NCBI GenBank assembly: GCA_947176475.1
Contig: CAMWQX010000021.1
Span: 1-9,834 of the forward strand
Length of the DNA stretch: 9,834 nucleotides
Reading direction: 5' to 3'
Source: an uncultured Bacillota bacterium
Lineage (GTDB): Bacteria > Bacillota_I > Bacilli_A > RF39 > UBA660
Shown: piece after piece, positions 5,416 to 9,834 of the stretch
Numbering within the stretch: position 1 is the stretch's first letter
Layout of the letters: each line of letters begins with the position of its first letter
Made by a program: the position numbers and the translations under genes
The notes under the pieces: generated by a model
Database searches by the model: none
Told to the model about the DNA's origin: nothing
The model's input: the letters and a program-made list of their open reading frames with translations, nothing else

Positions 5416-6438
5416 ATGAATATAGAAAATGACATCTTTAAAAAATCTAAAATTATCTTTGATAAATTAATTTCTTATGGCTTTATAAAAGAAAGTGCTT
5501 ATTATATATATTCTAAAAATATATTAAATGATACTTTTCGTGTTGATATAAAAGTTGACCAAGATGGAATAGTACAAGGTAGTATCTATGATTTATCATT
5601 TGAATGCGAGTATACTAATTATCGTAATCCAAATCAAGTAGGTGAATTTGTTAGTCGTGTTCGTGAAGAATTCACAAGTATTTTATTAGACATCCAAAAT
5701 AAATGTACATCTACTTCCAATTTTATCTATGACCAAACCAATAGAATAGCAAACCTTATTACCGATAAATACGGAGATAATCCCGAATTTATGTGGGAAA
5801 AATTTCCAAACTTTGGCGTATTCAAAAATCAAAATAATGATAAATGGTATGCTGCTATTATGAATATTGATAAAAGTAAGTTGGATGATGAAACAGGCGA
5901 AGTAGAAATTATAAATGTTAATTTAGCAGAAAGTAAAATAAAAGAATTGCTAAATAAAAAAGGTTTTTATAAAGCTTATCACATGAATAAAAATAATTGG
6001 ATAACAATAATTTTAGATAATACCATTCCCGATGAAGAAATAATGGAATATATCACAGAAAGTCATAAATTTACGGAAATATCTGATGAATGGCTTATCC
6101 CTTCTAATCCTAAATACTTTGACGTCATAGGCCACTTTGAAAAATTTGATACAGTTGAATGGAAACAACCAAATAATGCTAAAATAGGTGATACAGTCTA
6201 TATCTATCTCGGAGTACCTTACCGAGCGATCATGTATAAATGCGAAGTTTTAGAAGTTAATATTCCATGTAATTATAAAGATGAAAATTTAACAATGAAT
6301 ACCGTAATGAAACTTAAACTTATAACAAAATATAATGAAGATGAATATAATATCGACAAATTAATTAAGTATGGCATCACAACTGTAAGAGGACCAAGAC
6401 ATATGCCTGAAGATTTAAGCAAAGATATGAATAACTAG
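5416..6438 (+). CDS. MmcQ/YjbR-family protein with C-terminal EVE/PUA-like domain
   Basis: The 340-residue product starts at ATG 5416, five bases after ATGAGG (5405-5410). A longer frame open to 5356 begins inside the terminator and promoter, so it is rejected. Residues 1-100 match the N-terminal extension of lactobacillal YjbR-like proteins (YDLSFECEYTNYR, FVSRVREEF, DIQNKC at 92-97). Residues about 108-220 are the MmcQ/YjbR fold (KYGDNPEFMWEKFPNFGVF, KWYAAIM, AYHMNKNNWITIILD, ESHKF). Residues about 225-330 look like an EVE domain of the PUA superfamily (EWLIPSNPKYFDV, WKQPNNAKIGDTVYIYLG, AIMYKCEVLE). YjbR proteins resemble DNA-binding folds but lack an established reaction. EVE domains bind modified bases in DNA or RNA in several systems. 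I therefore infer a nucleic-acid reader, perhaps of modified bases. The YjbR part is secure; the EVE call rests on pattern only. First gene of a five-gene run. Confidence 0.78.
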   Translation: MNIENDIFKKSKIIFDKLISYGFIKESAYYIYSKNILNDTFRVDIKVDQDGIVQGSIYDLSFECEYTNYRNPNQVGEFVSRVREEFTSILLDIQNKCTSTSNFIYDQTNRIANLITDKYGDNPEFMWEKFPNFGVFKNQNNDKWYAAIMNIDKSKLDDETGEVEIINVNLAESKIKELLNKKGFYKAYHMNKNNWITIILDNTIPDEEIMEYITESHKFTEISDEWLIPSNPKYFDVIGHFEKFDTVEWKQPNNAKIGDTVYIYLGVPYRAIMYKCEVLEVNIPCNYKDENLTMNTVMKLKLITKYNEDEYNIDKLIKYGITTVRGPRHMPEDLSKDMNN

Positions 6439-6451
6439 AAAGGATGTTGTT

Positions 6452-6871
6452 ATGGATTTAAAGAAGATAGAAAAGTTTATTGATAATCAAAATGTTAGCT
6501 TTATTGCATCTTTAGATGATGAAGGATATCCCAATATAAAAGCTATGCTAAAACCACGAAAGCATAATGGATTAAAAGAGTTTTATTTCTCAACCAACAC
6601 ATCCTCCATGCGTGTGCATCAATTTAAAAATAATCCTCATGCTAGCATTTATTTTTATCATAAAGGATTATTCAAATATGTTGGAGTAATGTTAAAAGGT
6701 ACTATGGAAGTTTTAACTGATCAAGAAACTAAAAACATGCTATGGCAAAAGGGAGATAACATATTCTATAAAAAGGGTGTAACAGATCCTGATTACTGTG
6801 TTTTAAAATTCACAAGCACTTCGGGTCGCTATTATTGTGATTTTAAAACGGAAGATTTTGCTATTAAATAA
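6452..6871 (+). CDS. Pyridoxamine 5'-phosphate oxidase-family FMN-binding split-barrel protein
   Basis: The 139-residue protein fits the small PNPOx-like split barrel. It opens with a strand pair NVSFIASLDDEGYPNIKAM (14-32), continues with EFYFSTNTSSMRVHQFKNNP (43-62) where Ser/Thr and Arg54 would meet the FMN phosphate, then ASIYFYH (64-70) and VGVMLKGTMEVLTD (77-90). The family binds flavin or similar cofactors as a dimer and carries out diverse reductions. True PdxH proteins are longer (about 200 residues) with a C-terminal PNPOx_C region that is absent here, so pyridoxal phosphate synthesis is unlikely. AAAGGA at 6439-6444 is seven bases from the ATG; the gap to the YjbR-EVE gene is 13 bases. 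Substrate unknown. Confidence 0.82.
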   Translation: MDLKKIEKFIDNQNVSFIASLDDEGYPNIKAMLKPRKHNGLKEFYFSTNTSSMRVHQFKNNPHASIYFYHKGLFKYVGVMLKGTMEVLTDQETKNMLWQKGDNIFYKKGVTDPDYCVLKFTSTSGRYYCDFKTEDFAIK

Positions 6872-6883
6872 GGAGTATACAAA

Positions 6884-7126
6884 ATGGATAAGAAAGTGCT
6901 ATTGTCTAATTTAGATAAACTTCATACCACAAAGTTAGGTATCGAAAGAATCAAGAAAAATTTAAAAATTGATGAAGATGTCATAGAATATTGCAAAAAT
7001 AAAATTCTAGATGCAAATTGCAAAATCTATAAAGAAGGAAAAAATTGGTATTGTGAAGTAGATAATATAAAAATAACTATTAATTCCTATAGTTATACCA
7101 TTATTACGGCACATATCATTAAATAA
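6884..7126 (+). CDS. DUF3781 family protein
   Basis: This 80-residue protein matches the DUF3781 family from start to end. The family landmarks I recognise are LDKLHTTKLGIERIKKNL (10-27), the helix VIEYCKNKIL (33-42), KEGKNWYCEVD (50-60) and the C-terminal ITINSYSYTIITAH (64-77). It has no membrane segment and is probably cytoplasmic. Function is unknown. AGGAG at 6871-6875 overlaps the stop of the upstream gene and sits 8 bases from the ATG; the downstream gap is 13 bases. It often occurs as a solo small gene in Firmicutes, so operon membership here says little about its role. Confidence 0.8.
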   Translation: MDKKVLLSNLDKLHTTKLGIERIKKNLKIDEDVIEYCKNKILDANCKIYKEGKNWYCEVDNIKITINSYSYTIITAHIIK

Positions 7127-7139
7127 AAGGAGTGTAATT

Positions 7140-7583
7140 ATGAAAAAGAAAATATTAGCTGTATGGGGAGTTTTTGCGTTATGTTTTGCCATCACTGTTG
7201 GTCTTTGGTTCGCCATGAATAAAGCTGAACTTAAATATGAAGAAGTGGAAGCTACTGTTATAAGTTCAGAAACTAAACGTCTAAAAAACAAAAAGAATGG
7301 TAATACTTATGATTTTTATGAGGTAAAAGTTGAATATAAAGATAAAGAATATGAATTAGGTAATGTTCACAGCGCTGTTTCTTACTATAAGGGAAAGAAG
7401 GTTAAAGCGTTTCTTTCTAATGAAAAATTATATGCTAACATTGAAGGCGTTAAAACTTCAACTCCAATAGCAACTATATATTTTATCTTTCTATTTGGCA
7501 GTTTTGGTATGCTTTTCTTAGCAGCTATGTATACGGGTAAACTTTCGCAAAAAAAGTTAGAAGATAAGAAAAAAGAAGAATAA
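7140..7583 (+). CDS. Two-TM membrane protein, DUF3592-like
   Basis: The 147-residue protein has an N-terminal membrane helix (about 5-25) after a KKK start, a soluble segment of about 80 residues, and a second helix (about 109-131) followed by a charged tail (KKLEDKKKEE). By the positive-inside rule both ends are cytoplasmic and the middle is outside. The middle part has the DUF3592 style of alternating strands: VEATVISSETKR ... TYDFYEVKVEYKDKEYELG ... KGKKVKAFLSNEKLYA. No enzymatic residues are evident and function is unknown. AAGGAG at 7127-7132, seven bases before the ATG, supports the start; the gap to DUF3781 is 13 bases. An uncleaved helix is more likely than a signal peptide because no good cleavage site follows. 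Confidence 0.68.
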   Translation: MKKKILAVWGVFALCFAITVGLWFAMNKAELKYEEVEATVISSETKRLKNKKNGNTYDFYEVKVEYKDKEYELGNVHSAVSYYKGKKVKAFLSNEKLYANIEGVKTSTPIATIYFIFLFGSFGMLFLAAMYTGKLSQKKLEDKKKEE

Positions 7584-7606
7584 ATTTAAAAAAGTGAGTT
7601 GATAAA

Positions 7607-8341
7607 ATGACTACACCAAAAACATTTGCAGATAATGTCTTAGAATTTAATAACTGGTTAGCTAATACATCTTTAGAATTATTTGATAATTATAGCATGA
7701 TCAATCCCTTTAATGGAAAAAATAAAAATCAAATAAAGGATATTACCAATGCCTTTTATAAGAAATACTATAATGACTTTAATAAAAGATATTTAATCCT
7801 TGGCAGTTCTCCTGCCCGCAAAGGTACAGCAACAACAGGTATTCCCTTTGAAGATGCAAGTCACCTCTATAAAGAAACGGGTATTATGATTGACGCCTTT
7901 TATATAAACAAATCTTCTTCTAATTTTTTATATGATGTTATGGAACAATATGGTGGATGCGAAAAATTTTATAAAGACTTCTTTATGAGTTTTGTATGTC
8001 CATTAGGCATAATAAATGTAAATTCAAAAGGAAATGAAGTTAATTCCAATTATTATGAAAATAAAAAATTAAAGGATGCTTTATATCCTTTTATTGTTGA
8101 ATCTTTAAAAAAACAGATTGCTTTGGGAATCGATACTTCTATATGTTATTGCATAGGAAGTGGAGAAAATTTTAAATTTTTAACCAAAATTAATGATGAA
8201 TATAAATTCTTTGATAAAATTATTTCTTTAGAACATCCAAGGTTTATCATGCAATATAATTCCAAAGACAAGGAAAAATATTTGAACAAATATGTGACAG
8301 TTCTTAATAATAAAAAAATGATACAAAAAAAGGAAAAGTAA
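7607..8341 (+). CDS. DUF4918 / SMUG2-like uracil-DNA glycosylase superfamily protein
   Basis: The 244-residue protein follows the DUF4918 pattern: TFADNVLEFN (6-15), MINPFNG (31-37), FYKKYYNDFNKRYLILG (50-66), TGIPFEDASHL (77-87), YDVMEQYGG (109-117), PFIVESLKKQIALGIDTS (161-178), and EHPRFIMQY near the end (209-217), which corresponds to glycosylase motif II. Such enzymes remove uracil or related damaged bases from DNA. Motif I, which I recall as GINPGR in relatives, reads GSSPARKG here (66-73). The usual Asn and Gly are Ser and Ala, so catalysis may be weakened or altered. The start is set by AAAGTGAG (7591-7598), eight bases from the ATG. It is the last gene of the 5416-8341 run; its TAA stop lies in the loop of the terminator at 8326-8353. 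Confidence 0.78.
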   Translation: MTTPKTFADNVLEFNNWLANTSLELFDNYSMINPFNGKNKNQIKDITNAFYKKYYNDFNKRYLILGSSPARKGTATTGIPFEDASHLYKETGIMIDAFYINKSSSNFLYDVMEQYGGCEKFYKDFFMSFVCPLGIINVNSKGNEVNSNYYENKKLKDALYPFIVESLKKQIALGIDTSICYCIGSGENFKFLTKINDEYKFFDKIISLEHPRFIMQYNSKDKEKYLNKYVTVLNNKKMIQKKEK

Positions 8342-8353
8342 TTTTCCTTTTTT
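8326..8353. terminator. Bidirectional terminator between convergent genes
   Basis: A 12-bp perfect stem pairs AAAAAAGGAAAA (8326-8337) with TTTTCCTTTTTT (8342-8353) around the 4-base loop GTAA. It offers a T-run in both transcription directions. The + gene's TAA (8339-8341) is in the loop and the - gene's stop (8354-8352) overlaps the end of the stem. Confidence 0.8.
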
Positions 8354-8891
8354 ATTTTTCAAGTTTACCAGAATACTCAGACATCAGAATTGAGCACATA
8401 TCTTCAACAGACTCTTGACATCCATTATAAAGCCATTTCTTAACTATAGCGTTAAATCCGGCTTTAAAAAATTCAATATGATAATCGATAAATTTATCCT
8501 CATAAAGTTTTTTAGATAGATTCGTATCATATTGGTGTTCTTGATTAAAAAGCCCATTAGAATCATACCCCAGTTTAAAGAATGTTTTAAAAAATAATGG
8601 ATTATTTTTTATCAAGTGAAATATTTTTGAAAAATCATTAGAATTATATTCATTTAATCTCTCATCTTCATATAAATTCAAGACTTCTTGTTCTAATCTT
8701 ATTTTAATCTTATCAGCTAAATCATAAATATCCAAGTAGTTAGCATAAAATGTTGATCTATTCAATTTAGTAATATTACAAATATCTGTAACAGATATTT
8801 CATTAATCTCTTTTGTCTGTATCAATTGTACAAATACTTTTTCAATTTTTTCTTGAGATTCCCTTTTTCTCTTATTATTAGGCGTATTCAT
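8352..8891 (-). CDS. TetR/AcrR-family transcriptional regulator
   Basis: The 179-residue product has an N-terminal TetR helix-turn-helix: IEKVFVQLIQTKEINEISVTDICNIT-KLNRSTFYANY (about 16-52), with the recognition helix around LNRSTFYANYLDIYDL. The C-terminal half (about 95-175) matches the TetR_C_8 type: FFKTFFKLGY, YHIEFFKAGFNAIVKKWLYNGCQES and a VEDMCSILM helix. Such proteins are dimeric repressors released by a small ligand; the ligand cannot be read here. AAGGAG on the - strand (8904-8899) lies seven bases before the ATG. It is divergent from the 11-residue-repeat/membrane protein pair, with a 124-base shared control region containing two inverted repeats, so it probably controls itself and that pair. 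Confidence 0.88.
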   Translation of the reverse strand: MNTPNNKRKRESQEKIEKVFVQLIQTKEINEISVTDICNITKLNRSTFYANYLDIYDLADKIKIRLEQEVLNLYEDERLNEYNSNDFSKIFHLIKNNPLFFKTFFKLGYDSNGLFNQEHQYDTNLSKKLYEDKFIDYHIEFFKAGFNAIVKKWLYNGCQESVEDMCSILMSEYSGKLEK

Positions 8892-8909
8892 AAAAATTCT
8901 CCTTTATTC

Positions 8910-8932
8910 CAACAAATGACTATAAATTGTTG
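8910..8932. promoter_or_regulatory. Candidate TetR operator 1
   Basis: CAACAA (8910-8915) and TTGTTG (8927-8932) form an inverted repeat around 11 bases. It ends one base before the -35 hexamer of the rightward promoter and lies downstream of the leftward start. Its half-sites (ACAA/TTGT) recur in the repeat at 8978-8992, which supports both as sites for one dimeric regulator. Confidence 0.45.
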
Positions 8933-8933
8933 A

Positions 8934-8962
8934 TTGTTTCAATATTTTATTCATATTATACT
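8934..8962 (+). promoter_or_regulatory. Rightward promoter of the repeat-protein operon
   Basis: TTGTTT (8934-8939), a 17-base spacer and TATACT (8957-8962) give a good sigma-A promoter. The predicted start is about 8969, with a leader of about 47 bases. Confidence 0.65.
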
Positions 8963-8983
8963 AAAATTGTATTAAACAAACAA
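8955..8983 (-). promoter_or_regulatory. Leftward promoter of the TetR gene
   Basis: On the - strand, TTGTTT (8983-8978), a 17-base spacer and a perfect TATAAT (8960-8955) form a strong promoter. Its -10 box overlaps the -10 box of the rightward promoter, and its -35 box is one arm of operator 2. Confidence 0.65.
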
Positions 8984-8992
8984 GCGTTGTTT
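8978..8992. promoter_or_regulatory. Candidate TetR operator 2
   Basis: AAACAA-GCG-TTGTTT is a perfect 6-base inverted repeat with a 3-base centre. It covers the -35 box of the leftward promoter and lies about 9-24 bases downstream of the predicted rightward start. One bound dimer could therefore block both directions. Confidence 0.5.
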
Positions 8993-9015
8993 TAAAGAAG
9001 AAGGAGGAAAAAATA

Positions 9016-9279
9016 ATGTCTAAAATTGTTGATGCAAACAAAAAAATTGAAGAAACTGTGGTAGGAGGATACAAGAAAATTGAAAAAACAGTAGTTGATG
9101 GATATCAAAAGATTGAAGATAAGTTTGTCGATACTTTCTTAAAAGAAGAAGGGGAAACTACTAAAGAGGCTAAAGAAAGATTAAAAAAAGAACAACAAGA
9201 AAGAGAAAAAGAACAACATAAGTATTCAAAGACAACAGAGGAAATACAAGCAGAAATCAAAGAAAAATATGGTAATTAA
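9016..9279 (+). CDS. Small charged protein with 11-residue helical repeats
   Basis: The 87-residue protein begins with four tandem 11-residue units: residues 3-13 (KIVDANKKIEE), 14-24 (TVVGGYKKIEK), 25-35 (TVVDGYQKIED) and a diverged 36-46 (KFVDTFLKEEG). A strongly charged helical tail (47-87) follows, rich in Lys, Glu and Gln. An 11-residue period places hydrophobic residues on one face of an alpha-11/3 helix, as in synuclein- or LEA-like membrane-associating helices. A stable coiled coil or surface association is the natural inference, not a proven function. I recall similar small proteins (GYKKIEDKFVDTFL motif) next to membrane genes in Firmicutes but know no assigned role. AAGGAGG at 9001-9007 is eight bases before the ATG and nearly perfect, pointing to high translation. 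No signal peptide or membrane helix. First gene of a two-gene unit controlled from 8934-8962. Confidence 0.8.
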   Translation: MSKIVDANKKIEETVVGGYKKIEKTVVDGYQKIEDKFVDTFLKEEGETTKEAKERLKKEQQEREKEQHKYSKTTEEIQAEIKEKYGN

Positions 9280-9297
9280 TATTAAGGAGTGAGAGAT

Positions 9298-9684
9298 ATG
9301 AAAAAAGAAACATTATTAGAAATTATATTAGGAACTATTGGAGGTTTAGTATTTGCTATCGGAATGTGTATGTGCTTAATACCCGAATGGGATTTATTTA
9401 AAGCAGGATGTGTGGTTGCAGTAATTGGTTTTATCATTCTATTATGCATTATACCAGTATATCGTTCAAATCATCCAAAGAAGCAACATGGACCAATTAA
9501 TTGGGGAATCGTGTTTACTTGGGTTATCGGTGTTGTAGGTGCGCTTATTATGGGATTTGGAATGAGTAAAGTTATGGTCGGAGATCCAAGCAAAGCAGAT
9601 TTACTAATTGGAATAGGTACAGGAATTGTCGGACTTATTATCTGTGTTCTAAATTATCCAATATATGCTTATATAAAGAAATAA
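9298..9684 (+). CDS. Four-TM membrane protein with internal duplication
   Basis: From ATG 9298 the protein has 128 residues and four predicted membrane helices, at about 8-28, 35-55, 69-91 and 101-123. The first half (ILGTIGGLVFAIGMCMC ... VVAVIGFIILLCIIPVY) and second half (VIGVVGALIMGFGMSKV ... IGTGIVGLIICVLNYPIY) have the same pattern of a glycine-rich helix, a short acidic loop, then a helix ending in IPVY/YPIY. This suggests a tandem-duplicated two-helix hairpin. A GTG at 9289 is in frame but is part of the AAGGAG (9284-9289) that serves the ATG eight bases on, so the shorter start is chosen. It follows the repeat-protein gene by 18 bases without a terminator. Function unknown; the linkage suggests the repeat protein may act at the membrane beside it. 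Confidence 0.78.
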   Translation: MKKETLLEIILGTIGGLVFAIGMCMCLIPEWDLFKAGCVVAVIGFIILLCIIPVYRSNHPKKQHGPINWGIVFTWVIGVVGALIMGFGMSKVMVGDPSKADLLIGIGTGIVGLIICVLNYPIYAYIKK

Positions 9685-9695
9685 TAAGTTAATTT

Positions 9696-9719
9696 GGGAG
9701 ATTTAATTCTTCCTTTTTT
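9696..9719 (+). terminator. Rho-independent terminator after the two-gene unit
   Basis: GGGAGA (9696-9701) pairs with TCTTCC (9708-9713), one G-T wobble, around a 6-base loop. TTTTTT (9714-9719) follows directly. It starts 11 bases after the TAA stop. Confidence 0.68.
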
Positions 9720-9720
9720 C

Positions 9721-9729
9721 TGTTATAAT
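9721..9729 (+). promoter_or_regulatory. Extended -10 promoter for the last gene
   Basis: TGTTATAAT is a perfect TATAAT with the extended TGn. No good -35 box is present at 9701-9706, which extended -10 promoters often tolerate. It immediately follows the terminator's T-run. Confidence 0.55.
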
Positions 9730-9751
9730 TTAAATTAGGAGTTGAATAAAG

Positions 9752-9834
9752 ATGAAAGGTGTAATTAAAAAAATATTATTACCAAATAAATACATAGGTT
9801 TTTTAATTTTTAATATTAGTATGTTTTTATTAAT
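9752..9834 (+). CDS. Start of an unidentified membrane protein, cut by the window end
   Basis: An open frame starts at ATG 9752, ten bases after AGGAG (9737-9741), and reads MKGVIKKILLPNKYIGFLIF with more hydrophobic residues after it to the end of the window. The basic first segment followed by a hydrophobic stretch suggests a membrane helix with the N-terminus inside. Only 27 residues are visible, so no family can be assigned. Promoter and ribosome-binding site make it a real gene start. Confidence 0.6.
   Translation, partial: MKGVIKKILLPNKYIGFLIFNISMFLL

Noticed and set aside
7007..7291. Minus-strand open frame of 94 codons
   Set aside because: It spans the junction of two well-supported + strand genes antisense and shows no start signal of its own.
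9289..9297. GTG start adding three residues to the four-TM protein
   Set aside because: This GTG begins at the last base of the AAGGAG that serves the ATG at 9298.
1..9834. Search for insertion sequences, transposon ends, CRISPR repeats, tRNA or rRNA genes
   Set aside because: No transposase or integrase-like product, no regularly spaced repeat array and no tRNA-like cloverleaf were seen by reading.

Overview
The window comes from a low-GC Gram-positive bacterium (Bacillota). The base composition is strongly AT-rich, ribosome-binding sites are near-canonical AAGGAG/AGGAG 5-8 bases before the starts, intrinsic terminators are short stems with T-runs, and the families are typical of gut or host-associated Firmicutes (DUF3781, DUF4026, MmcQ/YjbR, TetR_C_8-type regulators). 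All recognised stop codons are TAA or TAG, and tryptophan is TGG throughout, so the standard bacterial code fits. Genus cannot be decided from the sequence; a relative of Erysipelotrichia, other Bacilli or Clostridia are all possible.

Layout. (1) 21-440: the 3' part of a HAD-family hydrolase with an in-frame stop at the window edge, closed by a terminator. (2) 570-626: a decayed fragment of a DUF523 gene start, immediately before a run of + strand genes. That run holds a cytidine/blasticidin-S-deaminase-like enzyme (631-1029), an intact DUF523/TudS-like thiouracil desulfidase (1044-1514), a class I methyltransferase overlapping it by 8 bases (1507-2109), an AAC(3)-I-like GNAT acetyltransferase (2158-2577), and a 475-residue two-domain protein (2589-4016). 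The last is clearly homologous to the bifunctional aminoglycoside-modifying enzyme AAC(6')-Ie/APH(2'')-Ia. A DUF4026-DUF2314 protein (4077-5333) follows, then a perfect 10-bp terminator. (3) A second + strand operon (5416-8341) codes for an MmcQ/YjbR protein with a C-terminal EVE/PUA-like domain, an FMN-binding split-barrel protein, a DUF3781 protein, a two-TM DUF3592-like protein and a DUF4918 (SMUG2-like uracil-DNA-glycosylase superfamily) protein. (4) A TetR-family regulator on the - strand (8352-8891) converges on that operon through a shared bidirectional terminator. It diverges from a two-gene unit (9016-9279, 9298-9684) coding for a small helical 11-residue-repeat protein and a four-TM protein with an internal duplication. 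(5) A new gene begins at 9752 and runs off the end.

How the genes fit together. The first operon looks like accessory protection against nucleoside-like and aminoglycoside antibiotics or salvage of modified pyrimidines: deaminase, desulfidase, two acetyltransferase domains and a phosphotransferase domain. No IS256 or other mobile element is visible around the AAC-APH gene, so it looks resident rather than carried by a recognisable transposon. The TetR gene and its divergent two-gene unit form a self-contained regulatory module with overlapping divergent promoters and two inverted repeats that are good operator candidates. The functions of the small repeat protein, the membrane proteins and the DUF proteins are not known to me.
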